DNA of 64,000 bases from Nocardia inohanensis NBRC 100128 (GCF_001612945.1 NZ_BDBK01000010.1:1-64000); one strand, 5' to 3'. Shown: positions 53,336 to 61,702, counted from the stretch's first letter. Notes: generated by a model from the sequence alone, not told the origin. Numbers and translations are program-made.

Positions 53336-54778
53336 CTAGGCGGAGACTTCGGAGCGGTCACCGCTCCACAGCGTGTGGTACTTGCCCTCGGCATCGATGC
53401 GCTCGTAGGTGTGCGCGCCGAAGAAGTCGCGCTGGCCCTGGGTGAGCGCGGCCGGCAGCCGCTCCGCCCGCAGCGCGTCGTAGTACGACAGCGAGGAAGC
53501 GAAGGCGGGCACCGGGATGCCGAGCAGGGTGGCGGTGGCGACCACGCGCCGCCAGGAATCGATCGCGGTCTCGATGGCCTCGCGGAAGTACGGGGCCAGG
53601 ATCAGCGACGGCAGCTGCGGGTTCTGCTCGTAGGCGTCCTTGATCCGGTTCAGGAACCGGGCACGAATGATGCAGCCGCCACGCCAGATGGTCGCCATGT
53701 CACCGGGATTCAGATCCCAGTTGTACTCGACCGAGCCCGCGGCGATCTGGTCGAAGCCCTGCGCGTACGCGACGATCTTCGAGGCGTACAGCGCCTGGCG
53801 GATGTCCTCGGTGAATTGCGCGACATCGGTGGGCTTTTCGGCCAGCTGACCGGAGGCCAGCCCGACCGCGGCCTTGCGCTGGGCACGCGAACCCGACAGC
53901 GCGCGAGCGAACACGGCCTCGGCGATACCGGTCACGGGGATACCGAGATCGAGCGCGGACTTGACCGTCCAGCGGCCGGTGCCCTTCTGCTCGGCGGCAT
54001 CGACGATGACATCGACCAGTGGCTTGCCGGTCTTGGCATCGACCTGGTTGAGCACCTCGGCGGTGATCTCCACCAGGTAGGACTCCAGATCACCGGAGTT
54101 CCAGTCGGTGAACACGTCCGCGATCTGCTTGGCGTCGAAGCCCAGCGCATCGCGGAACAAGTGGTAGGCCTCGCCGATCAACTGCATATCGGCGTACTCG
54201 ATGCCGTTGTGCACCATTTTCACGAAGTGGCCCGAACCGTCCGGCCCGATGTGGGTGCAGCACGGGGTCCCGTCGACCTGCGCCGCAATGCTTTCCAGCA
54301 TGGGGCCCAGCGATTCGTAGGACTCCTTCGGCCCGCCCGGCATGATGGCCGGACCGTTGAGAGCGCCCTCCTCACCGCCGGAGATGCCCGCGCCCACGAA
54401 GTTCAGTCCCCGCTCGGCCATGGCGGCCTCGCGGCGGATGGTGTCGGTGTAGAGCGCGTTGCCGCCGTCGATGATGATGTCGCCGGGCTCCATGGCGTCG
54501 GCGAGCTCTTCGATCACCGCGTCGGTGGCGTCGCCCGCCTTCACCATGATCAGCACCCGGCGCGGCTTCTCCAGCGCGGCGACGAACTCCTCGATGGTCT
54601 CGGTGCGCACGAAATCGCCGTCGCCGCCGTGCTCGGCGAGCAGCGCGTCGGTCTTGCCGATGCTGCGATTGTGCAGGGCCACGGTGTAGCCGTGCCGGGC
54701 GAAGTTCCGGGCGATATTGGAACCCATGACCGCCAGGCCGGTAACGCCGATCTGGGCGCGCGCTTCAGAGGTCGCCAT
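53336..54778 (-). CDS. gnd: 6-phosphogluconate dehydrogenase (decarboxylating)
   Basis: The enzyme turns 6-phosphogluconate into ribulose-5-phosphate and CO2 with NADP in the pentose phosphate pathway. The 480-residue length is the long dimeric form. GLAVMGSNIARN is the NADP site, DIIIDGGN a nucleotide-site strand, GPDGSGHFVKMVHNGIEY holds the substrate Lys, and the C-terminal helical domain ends near the RIDAEG loop. It is the only pentose-phosphate gene in the window. Confidence 0.97.
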   Translation of the reverse strand: MATSEARAQIGVTGLAVMGSNIARNFARHGYTVALHNRSIGKTDALLAEHGGDGDFVRTETIEEFVAALEKPRRVLIMVKAGDATDAVIEELADAMEPGDIIIDGGNALYTDTIRREAAMAERGLNFVGAGISGGEEGALNGPAIMPGGPKESYESLGPMLESIAAQVDGTPCCTHIGPDGSGHFVKMVHNGIEYADMQLIGEAYHLFRDALGFDAKQIADVFTDWNSGDLESYLVEITAEVLNQVDAKTGKPLVDVIVDAAEQKGTGRWTVKSALDLGIPVTGIAEAVFARALSGSRAQRKAAVGLASGQLAEKPTDVAQFTEDIRQALYASKIVAYAQGFDQIAAGSVEYNWDLNPGDMATIWRGGCIIRARFLNRIKDAYEQNPQLPSLILAPYFREAIETAIDSWRRVVATATLLGIPVPAFASSLSYYDALRAERLPAALTQGQRDFFGAHTYERIDAEGKYHTLWSGDRSEVSA

Positions 54779-54912
54779 GAAACAGCCTCACTCCGTTCGA
54801 TGTAGTTGCGGGGCCGCCAGCGGCGGCGGCATCCCGGATTCCCTCCACGACGCCTGCACCTTTTCTACCCGGTCACCGGTAGTGGACGGAAACGGTGCGG
54901 GGGTATGCGGGA

Positions 54913-56466
54913 CTACTCGGCGATCAGCATGCCGAAGGCGCCGGAGCGGACCAGCTCGACGACGGCGGCGATATCGGGGGCCAGATGCCGGTCCGGGCCG
55001 GGGCCGGCCACCCGCGAGCGGACCAGGTCACGGGCGGCGGCGGTGACCGCGGCGGGCTCCAGCGGGGCGCGCAGGTCCAGGGCGCGGGCGGCGGTGAGCA
55101 GTTCGACGGCCAGCACGGTGGTGAGCCCGTCCACGGCACGGCGCAGTTTGCGCGCCGCCGCCCAGCCCATCGAGACATGGTCTTCCTGCATGGCGCTGGA
55201 GGGAATCGAGTCCACCGAGGCCGGGACCGCCAGCCGCTTGAGCTCCGAGACGGTGCCCGCCTGGGTGTACTGGGCGATCATGTACCCGGAATCCACGCCC
55301 GGGTCGTCGGCCAGGAACGGCGGCAGGCCGTGCGAGCGATGCACATCCAGCATCCGATCGGTCCGCCGTTCGGCGATGCTCGCCACATCCGCCACCGCGA
55401 TAGCGAGAAAGTCGAGCACGTAACCCACCGGCGCACCATGGAAATTGCCGTTCGACTCCACCCGCCCGTCCTCCAGCACCACCGGATTGTCGATCGCCGC
55501 AGCCAATTCGCGCTCCGCCACCAACTCCGCATGGGCGAGGGTGTCCCGCGCCGCCCCGTGCACCTGCGGCGCACATCGCAGCGAATACGCATCCTGCACC
55601 CGCGGACAGTCGTCCCCGCGATGGCTGGCCACGATCCCGGACCCCGCCAGCGCCGTCCGCATATGCGAAGCCGACCGCGCCTGCCCCGGATGCGGCCGCA
55701 GCGCTTGCAGATCCGCCGAGAACACCCGATCGGTCCCCAGCAGCGCCTCCACACTCATGGCGGCGGTGAGGTCCGCGACATCGAGCAGCGTGTGCAGATC
55801 GTCGATGGCGAGCAGCAGCATGGCGAGCATGCCGTCGGTGCCGTTGGTCAGCGCGAGCCCTTCCTTCTCCGCGAGCACCAGCGGCCGCAGGCCCGCGTCG
55901 GCGAGCGCCTCGGCGGCCGGGCGGGTGTAGAAGGGCTGCCACCCCGCGGCAGCATCGGTCAACACCTCGCCTTCTCCCATCAGCGCGAGCGCGACCGCCG
56001 CCAAGGGAGCGAGATCTCCTGAGCAGCCGAGGGATCCGTACTCGTGCACCACCGGCACGATCCCGTTGTCGAGCAGTCCGGCCAGCGCCTGCGCCGTCTC
56101 CACCCGCACCCCGGTATGCCCGCTCATCAACGTCCGCAGCCGCAGCAGCATCATGGCCCGCACCACCTCCGGCTCGACGGCGATCCCCGCCCCGGCCGCA
56201 TGCGATCGAATCAGCGAGCGCTGCAAGTCGATCCGCCGATCCGCCGGAATATGCCGCAGCGCCAACGCCCCGAAGCCGGTCGACACCCCGTACACCGGTT
56301 TCGGACTCTCCGCCAGCTCATCGATCCGCCCGCGCACCACCCGCAACCGCTCCAGCGCCGACTCGTCCAGGGTCACCCCCGCCCCGCCCCGGGCGACGGC
56401 CACCACCTCTTCCCGCCGCAGCGGATTCGCACCGACCAACAACCGTTCTTGCCCGATTCGCGTCAT
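54913..56466 (-). CDS. hutH: Histidine ammonia-lyase, CSG cofactor variant
   Basis: HutH removes ammonia from histidine to give urocanate. The 517-residue protein has the YGVSTGFG block and the MIO-forming triad in GSLGCSGDLAPL; Cys-Ser-Gly replaces the more common Ala-Ser-Gly. Later SNGNFHGAPVG and SGYMIAQYTQA fit the family. Aromatic-amino-acid lyases share this fold, so a Tyr or Phe lyase is a lesser alternative. The start ATG 56466 lacks a strong ribosome site. No other hut gene is in the window. Confidence 0.9.
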   Translation of the reverse strand: MTRIGQERLLVGANPLRREEVVAVARGGAGVTLDESALERLRVVRGRIDELAESPKPVYGVSTGFGALALRHIPADRRIDLQRSLIRSHAAGAGIAVEPEVVRAMMLLRLRTLMSGHTGVRVETAQALAGLLDNGIVPVVHEYGSLGCSGDLAPLAAVALALMGEGEVLTDAAAGWQPFYTRPAAEALADAGLRPLVLAEKEGLALTNGTDGMLAMLLLAIDDLHTLLDVADLTAAMSVEALLGTDRVFSADLQALRPHPGQARSASHMRTALAGSGIVASHRGDDCPRVQDAYSLRCAPQVHGAARDTLAHAELVAERELAAAIDNPVVLEDGRVESNGNFHGAPVGYVLDFLAIAVADVASIAERRTDRMLDVHRSHGLPPFLADDPGVDSGYMIAQYTQAGTVSELKRLAVPASVDSIPSSAMQEDHVSMGWAAARKLRRAVDGLTTVLAVELLTAARALDLRAPLEPAAVTAAARDLVRSRVAGPGPDRHLAPDIAAVVELVRSGAFGMLIAE

Positions 56467-56555
56467 CCAGCCATTCCAGTCGCTCCGGGCCCGGAGATCG
56501 AGCAGGCGCGAGGAATTCGTCCCTGCTATTTCACAATGGGACTCGGCGCGCGGCG

Positions 56556-57338
56556 CTACCTGGCGGCGGTGGCCTCGGTGCAGAAGTGCTGGCGTGCGGC
56601 TTCGCGGGAGGCGAAGCCGGTGGCGGCGAGGCTGGGCAACTGCACGATCACGCATTCCTTCTCGGTGATCCGGTTGTTCGCGTCGGTGGCCAGGGCGCGC
56701 TCGGCCACCTCGACGACCGGGACGAGGACGTCGTTCTCGTAGACCAGGAAGGTGTAGTTCCACTGCGTGGGCGGGTTGCGCTTCGCGGTGAGGGTGTAGC
56801 CGTCGGAGGTGGGATCGAAACCGTCGCCGGTGATCTCGCCGGCACGGGTGAACTCCTGGGTGTCGGCGGCGGCGCGGTACACCACGTTGCGGGTCCAGTA
56901 GGGACCGAATTCCACCGGCAGGATGAGCTCTTCGCGGCCGTCGCCGTCGGTGTCTTTCAAGGTCGGCTCGGCCTGGCGGAGTTCGGCGTCCGGTTCGGTG
57001 ATCGTCTGCACCCGGCGGCCGTTCGCGGCGATGACATCGATGGTGACGGTCCCGGTCCGGCCGGATCCGGTCTCGCGCCACTCGAAGCTCAGGCCGGTCG
57101 CATCGCGCGATCGCAGCCGGACCGGGCCGGGGGCCGAAGTGGTTGCGGCCGTGGTGGTTCCCGCCGGCGTGGGCCGGGCCGGGGTGGTGGCCGCGGGGGT
57201 CGCGACCGTGGTCTCGGCCGCGTCGCGGTGCGATCCCGCGTCCTCCACCCCGCTGACGCTGTCACACCCCGCGACCGAGACGACGATGGCGGCGAGCAGC
57301 GAGCAGAGTGAAGATTTCCTCCCCATGCCGGTGATCAT
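56556..57338 (-). CDS. Lipoprotein, function unknown
   Basis: The 260-residue protein has a signal peptide with lipobox VAGC (Cys about 27), a Thr/Ala-rich linker to about residue 70 and a beta-rich C-terminal domain containing KDTDGDGREEL, an EF-hand/FG-GAP-like acidic loop. ATG 57338 has AGGGG upstream; ATG 57326 is an alternative. It is divergent from the conserved gene at 57405 with 66 bp between starts. Confidence 0.75.
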   Translation of the reverse strand: MITGMGRKSSLCSLLAAIVVSVAGCDSVSGVEDAGSHRDAAETTVATPAATTPARPTPAGTTTAATTSAPGPVRLRSRDATGLSFEWRETGSGRTGTVTIDVIAANGRRVQTITEPDAELRQAEPTLKDTDGDGREELILPVEFGPYWTRNVVYRAAADTQEFTRAGEITGDGFDPTSDGYTLTAKRNPPTQWNYTFLVYENDVLVPVVEVAERALATDANNRITEKECVIVQLPSLAATGFASREAARQHFCTEATAAR

Positions 57339-57404
57339 AGGGCCCCTCGCCGCTTCCCGAAAATCACTGGTAGACCGGCCTCGATCCGCACTACAGTCCC
57401 GGCC

Positions 57405-58136
57405 ATGACGCGTTTGAATCAGATTGTCGCCGTAGAGAAAGGGATCAAGTCCCGGACCTTCTCCGAGCTCACCGAGGCCCATCACCGGCTGGCCAAAAAC
57501 CCGCTGCTGAGCGGCATTTCGCGCACCTATCGCCCCAAGGACGAAGAGGGTGAGCAGCTTCCGCCCGAATCGACGCGCGTGCAGGTGAAGTCCGAGGAGG
57601 TCTTGAAGACCACGGCGGAGATTCTGACCAAACTCTTCGATGTGGTGGCGACCAAGGATTGGGCCAACACCACCGCCAAGGCCGATGTGGTGGTGGACGG
57701 CCGCACCTTGATCGAGGGGGCGCCGGTCACCTACCTGCTGTTCCTGGAGAAGCAGCTGGTCGACCTGCACACCTTCGTGCGCAAGCTGCCGACCCTGGAC
57801 GCCGCCGAGCACTGGGAGTACGACGCCTCGGCCGACTGCTACGCCACCGAGCCGGTGCAGACGGTGCGCACCAAGAAGATTCCGCGCAATCACGTGAAAG
57901 CCGAAGCGACGGAGAAGCATCCGGCGCAGGTCGAGGTGTATCACGAGGATGTGGTGGTGGGTTACTGGCGCACCATCAAGTTCTCCGGCGCGCTGCCGGC
58001 CAAGCGGGTGAACGAGCTGACCGAGCGGGTCGAAAAGCTCCAGCAGGCAGTCAAGTTCGCGCGCGAGGAGGCGAACAACGCCGAGATCACGCAGCGCAAG
58101 CTGGGCGAGAACGTCTTCGGATATTTGTTTGGCTGA
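57405..58136 (+). CDS. Conserved uncharacterised protein, next to a tRNA-like RNA array
   Basis: The 243-residue protein is soluble and mixed alpha/beta. It starts MTRLNQIVAVEKGIKS; LLSGISRTYRPKDEEGE, VVVDGRTLIEGAPVTYLLFLEKQL and VGYWRTIKFSGALPAKRVNEL are strongly charged blocks. The last 45 residues are a basic amphipathic helix (EKLQQAVKFAREEANN). I recognise similar proteins only as uncharacterised actinobacterial and phage proteins; I know no function. Only 3 bp separate the stop from the first hairpin of the downstream RNA region, and there is no terminator between them, so the mRNA probably includes the RNAs. Inference: the protein binds, protects or processes them. A possible promoter sits just upstream of the ATG, with a leader of at most a few tens of bases. 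Confidence 0.85.
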   Translation: MTRLNQIVAVEKGIKSRTFSELTEAHHRLAKNPLLSGISRTYRPKDEEGEQLPPESTRVQVKSEEVLKTTAEILTKLFDVVATKDWANTTAKADVVVDGRTLIEGAPVTYLLFLEKQLVDLHTFVRKLPTLDAAEHWEYDASADCYATEPVQTVRTKKIPRNHVKAEATEKHPAQVEVYHEDVVVGYWRTIKFSGALPAKRVNELTERVEKLQQAVKFAREEANNAEITQRKLGENVFGYLFG

Positions 58137-58139
58137 CCC

Positions 58140-58170
58140 GGCGCGCACCGGCTAATGTCGGTAGCGCGCC
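58140..58170 (+). ncRNA. Leading hairpin of the tRNA-like RNA array
   Basis: GGCGCGC (58140-58146) pairs with GCGCGCC (58164-58170), with an inner ACCG/CGGT helix and an 8-base loop (GCTAATGT). It follows the protein gene's stop by 3 bp and could be a processing mark or part of the RNA. Confidence 0.7.
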
Positions 58171-58171
58171 A

Positions 58172-58306
58172 GGAGCGCAAGCTGAATCAGAAGTTCAATG
58201 TGACAGGCAACGGTCCAGTGGGGGTTCGAGTCCCCCTCCCGCCACCACCCGGCGGGATAGCCCAACGGTAGAGGCGCCACGCCCATCAAACTCACGTTAT
58301 CGCTCC
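58172..58306 (+). ncRNA. Permuted tRNA-like RNA, unit A
   Basis: The tRNA elements occur in reversed halves. T-stem GGGGG (58220-58224), loop TTCGAGT, CCCCC, acceptor 3' strand TCCCGCC (58237-58243), A and CCA come first. After CCC come acceptor 5' strand GGCGGGA (58251-58257), TA and a D-arm (GCC, 10-base loop with GG, GGC, 58260-58275). Acceptor strands pair 7/7. Outside, AATGTGA (58197-58203) pairs with TCACGTT (58292-58298), and GGAGCG (58172-58177) with CGCTCC (58301-58306). A canonical anticodon stem is not evident; the two 16-base stretches between could form an internal loop. Confidence 0.8.
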
Positions 58307-58340
58307 AGTTTCAGCATTCGCCGCCGAACGCCGAATCGAG

Positions 58341-58452
58341 AGAACGGACTTTCCACCCGGAGGTTGCGGGTTCAACTCCCGCCGGCCCAGCCACTCATTG
58401 GGCCGTAGCTTCAAACGTAGAGCGCCGGGCAACCTGAGACTGAGTCCGTTCT
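58341..58452 (+). ncRNA. Permuted tRNA-like RNA, unit B
   Basis: Order: closing strand AGAACGGACT (58341-58350), TTCCA, anticodon-stem 3' strand CCCGG (58356-58360), variable AGGTT, T-arm GCGGG-TTCAACT-CCCGC (58366-58382), acceptor CGGCCCA (58383-58389), G, CCA. Then CTCAT and acceptor 5' strand TGGGCCG (58399-58405), TA, D-arm GCT/AGC, G, anticodon-stem 5' strand CCGGG (58425-58429), 13 bases, and AGTCCGTTCT (58443-58452). Acceptor 7/7, T 5/5 and anticodon 5/5 stems all pair, and the outer helix adds 10 perfect pairs. The D-loop lacks the usual GG. The anticodon loop is opened into this helix, so decoding is unlikely without ligation. The 545 bp between protein genes (58137-58681) hold these RNAs and a promoter for the cutinase. 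Confidence 0.85.
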
Positions 58453-58490
58453 TAAACGTGTCGGCGTGCCGCAATTGGGCGGCCACCGAG

Positions 58491-58517
58491 GCCCCGGGGC
58501 AGGCTAGTCCCCGGGGC
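58491..58517 (+). terminator. GC hairpin closing the RNA array
   Basis: GCCCCGGGG (58491-58499) pairs perfectly with CCCCGGGGC (58509-58517) across a 9-base loop. It lies 38 bp after unit B and probably ends or protects its 3' side. No T-run follows. Confidence 0.6.
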
Positions 58518-58681
58518 TTCCCCAACTCTCCCCGCAGCGGAAGCTTGTCCGGTAAGCGAACTTTGCGTTACCAACCGTATCCGCGCGGCGTTTTCCGGCC
58601 AGCAAACGATCAGACCATTCTGTTTCTTTGGTATCTTCGCTGGACGCGCATCCGGACGTTCTGAAACAAGGGGTGTGAGCC

Positions 58682-59620
58682 TTGTCCTTTCGAACAATGC
58701 GATCTTTCAAAGCCGCCTGCGGCGTTGTCACAGCGGTGGTGGCGACGACTGCCGGCATCCTCTCGGCAACCAGTGCGCCGCCCGCGGCCGCGGCGCCCGC
58801 CGATTGCCCCGGCCTCAATGTCATAGCCGTGCCCGGCACCTGGGAAACCTCCCGCGAGGATCCCGGACAGGGCATGCTCGCCCAGGTGACCCGCGGCCTG
58901 CCGCCCGGCAAGGTCCGCACCGATTACGTCAGCTACGCCGCCACCGCACTGCCCTGGGAGGGCGAGGTGTACGGCCGCTCCAAACGCGAGGCCGTCAACA
59001 ATGCCCGCGGCATGATCTCCGGCATGGCATCGCGCTGTGCCGCCACGCGTTTCGCCATCATCGGCTACAGCCAGGGCGCGGACGCGGCCGGCGATCTGGC
59101 CGCCGAGATCGGCACCGGGCTGGGCGTGGTCGCGCCCGACCGGGTGGCCGCGGTCGGCCTGCTCTCCGATCCGCGCCGCTCCCCCACCGACGCCCTGGTC
59201 GGCCCGGCGGTCCCGGGTGCGGGCGCGGGCGGTGCGCGGGTCGGCGGGTTCGGCTGGCTGACCCCGAAGGTGCGGACCTTCTGCGCGGAGGGCGATCTCT
59301 ACTGCTCGGTTCCGAACGACGATCTGGCCGGGCGCTTCGCCGGGTTCGCCACCCAGTTGTCGGCCCCGGATCCCCTCCAGGTCCCCAACTACGCGTTCAC
59401 CCTGCAATCGATTCTGGCCGAGGCGCTCATCCCGGGCAGCAATGCCATCATGTCCGCGCCGGCCGAGAATCCGGCGGGCGAGCAGTGGGTGCGCCAGGTG
59501 CAGGACTTCCTGAAATCCGGCATCCACCAGTCCTATCCGAGCTACATCGTCGATCCGAACGGCGCCACCGCCACCACCTGGTTGCACAACTGGCTGGCCG
59601 ATGCCGCCGAAATCTCCTGA
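58682..59620 (+). CDS. Cutinase-family exported hydrolase (copy 2)
   Basis: The 312-residue protein is a paralogue of the product of 52389-53285. It has a signal peptide (residues 1-38), the CPGLNVIAVPGTWE start, the GYSQGADAAGD nucleophile and the TFCAEGDLYC disulfide. The TTG start at 58682 has AAGGGG 8 bases upstream; ATG 58697 is an alternative. The two copies are alike throughout the core and differ in the C-terminal 70 residues, as expected after duplication and drift. Confidence 0.88.
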   Translation: MSFRTMRSFKAACGVVTAVVATTAGILSATSAPPAAAAPADCPGLNVIAVPGTWETSREDPGQGMLAQVTRGLPPGKVRTDYVSYAATALPWEGEVYGRSKREAVNNARGMISGMASRCAATRFAIIGYSQGADAAGDLAAEIGTGLGVVAPDRVAAVGLLSDPRRSPTDALVGPAVPGAGAGGARVGGFGWLTPKVRTFCAEGDLYCSVPNDDLAGRFAGFATQLSAPDPLQVPNYAFTLQSILAEALIPGSNAIMSAPAENPAGEQWVRQVQDFLKSGIHQSYPSYIVDPNGATATTWLHNWLADAAEIS

Positions 59621-59633
59621 TCCACACCGGTTC

Positions 59634-60509
59634 TCAGCCGAGCACGGGTAGCGTGCGCTCCTCGGCGAGTTCGGAGAGATGGCATTGCATGCGGCCGGTG
59701 ACCAGGTCGTAGGCCGCGTCGAGGTCGTCGGGTTCGCGCCCGGCGGCCTCGAGCTCTGCCGGCAGGTCGATGGGGTCGCGGAACTCCACCACCACCTTGG
59801 CGGGCAGCGGGATGTGCCCGAACGCGTCCCCGATGTTGATCCCCCACGGCAGCGCCAGCGAGATCGGGAAGACCTTCACCCGCGCCAGCCGATCCAGGCG
59901 CAGCGCGCGGGCGATGCGATCACCCCGGGTCAGGATGTACAGCGTCTCCTGCCCGCCGATGGTCACCACCGGCACGATCCGCACCTGTTCCTCCAATGCC
60001 AAGCGCAGGAACCCCTTTCGCCCCGCGAAGTCGATGCGATCGGATTCGCTGGTCGGCCGCATCACCTCCCAGTCCCCGCCCGGGTACACCAGCACGGCCG
60101 CCCCCATCCGCAGCGCGGCGCGCGCGTTCTCCGGCGCGGCCGCCAGCGTCCCGTACTTGCGTGCCAGCCGCCCGACGCCCGGCGCGGAGACCACCAGATC
60201 GTGGGCCAGTTGATAGAACGGCCACTCCGGCCCGAAGTGCCGGAAGATGGCGAGCGCGGTGATCGGCACCTCCGGCGCGGTGATGCCGCCGGTGTGATTG
60301 CCCACCAGCAGCACCGGACCCGCGGCGGGCACCTTCTCGATCCCCCGGACCTCGGCCCGGAAGTACATCCGCACCAGCTGCCAGCCGAGATCGACCGTGC
60401 GAGCGATGAATTCGGGATCCCGGGCGGCGAGATCGGCGCGCGGAACCAGTCCGCGCACCCATCCCGCCAGCGCATCCACCGGCGATGTCACCGGCCACAG
60501 CGTTTTCAT
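59634..60509 (-). CDS. Lysophospholipid acyltransferase (PlsC-like)
   Basis: The 291-residue protein has the acyltransferase motif I as NHTGGITAPE, in place of the classical NHxxxxD, then PGGDWEVMRP and VVTIGGQETLY. It is a membrane-peripheral enzyme that probably esterifies a glycerol lipid. ATG 60509 was chosen; the frame is open to 60554. It lies 11 bp after the SRPBCC gene on the same strand, so they may form an operon. Confidence 0.83.
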   Translation of the reverse strand: MKTLWPVTSPVDALAGWVRGLVPRADLAARDPEFIARTVDLGWQLVRMYFRAEVRGIEKVPAAGPVLLVGNHTGGITAPEVPITALAIFRHFGPEWPFYQLAHDLVVSAPGVGRLARKYGTLAAAPENARAALRMGAAVLVYPGGDWEVMRPTSESDRIDFAGRKGFLRLALEEQVRIVPVVTIGGQETLYILTRGDRIARALRLDRLARVKVFPISLALPWGINIGDAFGHIPLPAKVVVEFRDPIDLPAELEAAGREPDDLDAAYDLVTGRMQCHLSELAEERTLPVLG

Positions 60510-60520
60510 CGAACGGTCTC

Positions 60521-60982
60521 TCAGACTCCGGGCCGCGGCACATCCCCACGCCACGCGCCGGTTTCGTACCCCTGCGCCTCGATGAATTCCTTGAACCGAT
60601 TCAGATCGCCCTTGACGCGCCGATCCAGCAGCCCCAGTTTGTCGCCGACGTTCTCGACGAATCCCTCCGGGTCGATATCCATCTGCGTGATCACCCGGGT
60701 GGTGTTGTCATCGATCCGATGGAACGTCACCACCCCCGCGTGCTCGGGCCCGCTGTCGGAGCGCCAAGCCACCCGCTCCTCCGGATGCTGCTCGGTGATG
60801 GTGGCGTCGAACTCGCGCTCCACCGGCCCGAAATGCACCTTCCAGTGCGTATGGGTGGCGTCGAGCTGCGAGACCTGCTCGACCCCCTCCATGAACCGCG
60901 GGAACGATTCGAACTGCGTCCACTGGTTGTATGCCGTATGAATCGGCACCTTGACCTCGGTCGAAGCAGTGACTGTGCTCAT
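60521..60982 (-). CDS. SRPBCC family protein (polyketide cyclase-like)
   Basis: The 153-residue protein has the START/Bet v 1-type fold that forms a hydrophobic pocket. AYNQWTQFESFPRFMEGVEQV and WRSDSGPEHAGVVTFHRIDD are characteristic. GCGAGG lies 6 bases before ATG 60982. It is probably a lipid or aromatic-ligand binding protein. The 171 bp before it (60983-61153) hold no gene I can support. Confidence 0.87.
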   Translation of the reverse strand: MSTVTASTEVKVPIHTAYNQWTQFESFPRFMEGVEQVSQLDATHTHWKVHFGPVEREFDATITEQHPEERVAWRSDSGPEHAGVVTFHRIDDNTTRVITQMDIDPEGFVENVGDKLGLLDRRVKGDLNRFKEFIEAQGYETGAWRGDVPRPGV

Positions 60983-61153
60983 GAGCAACCTCGCTTCCTG
61001 ATCCTGCGCACCGAGATTTTCGGCGACATCGAGCGCCTACCCGCCCGCCGCGGAGGTAAACGGATCCGGCTCCGGACCTGCTCGAAGAAACACCGGTCAC
61101 CTCCCGAAAGCTGCTGCACCGCAACCGATCTCGATGCCGAATCGGGCCACCGG

Positions 61154-61687
61154 CTACGACGCGCCGGTTACGGCCACCGGGGTTCGGACCGCATTCGGCC
61201 GCGCGAATCGCCGCTTGCCCGCGCGCAGCAGCCGCACGTATCGGCTCCAGCGGGCGGGTTCGCGCACGGTTCCGGTGAGATCGCGTTCGACCCGGTCCAG
61301 GGCGTCCTCGGCTACCGCGTCGTGCATCCAGCGGAAGAACAGCGGCCAGGTGAGGCGAGCGGGGCCGTGGGGTTCGACGATCAGCAGATGGGCCAAGACG
61401 GCCGAGTCGTCGTCACCTTCGACGGTGAACTCGTGGAAACCGTCGAAACCCCGGGGGCCGGTGAAGCGGAACCGGACCCAGCGGCCGGGCACATACTGCT
61501 CGACCCGGTAGCGGACCGGGCCGTGCCCGCCGACCGCACCGACCGCCAGGGGCCGATCCAGCCGCATTCGCGGCCAATGATCCGTCGGCCACACGCGATC
61601 GTCATCGCTTGCGAGGGTGTCCAGCAACGCTCCGGCCTCCTTCACCGACAACGGGATTCGACGCGAATGCACGTTCAGTACTGCCAT
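61154..61687 (-). CDS. SRPBCC-like protein under a palindromic operator
   Basis: The 177-residue protein looks like a second SRPBCC/cyclase-like family member (WPRMRLDRPL; FTGPRGFDGFHEF; LTWPLFFRWMHDAV). A basic tail follows the core. GGAG precedes ATG 61687; the frame is open to 61717. A 34-bp palindrome lies 16 bp upstream, so a TetR-like repressor probably controls it. The ligand is unknown. Confidence 0.78.
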   Translation of the reverse strand: MAVLNVHSRRIPLSVKEAGALLDTLASDDDRVWPTDHWPRMRLDRPLAVGAVGGHGPVRYRVEQYVPGRWVRFRFTGPRGFDGFHEFTVEGDDDSAVLAHLLIVEPHGPARLTWPLFFRWMHDAVAEDALDRVERDLTGTVREPARWSRYVRLLRAGKRRFARPNAVRTPVAVTGAS

Positions 61688-61702
61688 CTCGACTCCAATG
61701 TA

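Noticed and set aside
58172..58452. Reading the tRNA-like pieces as an attachment-site scar or two ordinary tRNA genes
   Set aside because: No complete tRNA in normal order can be built. Pairing partners are in reversed order with full complementarity in both units, and extra closing helices exist. An att scar would not create these, and no integrase is present.
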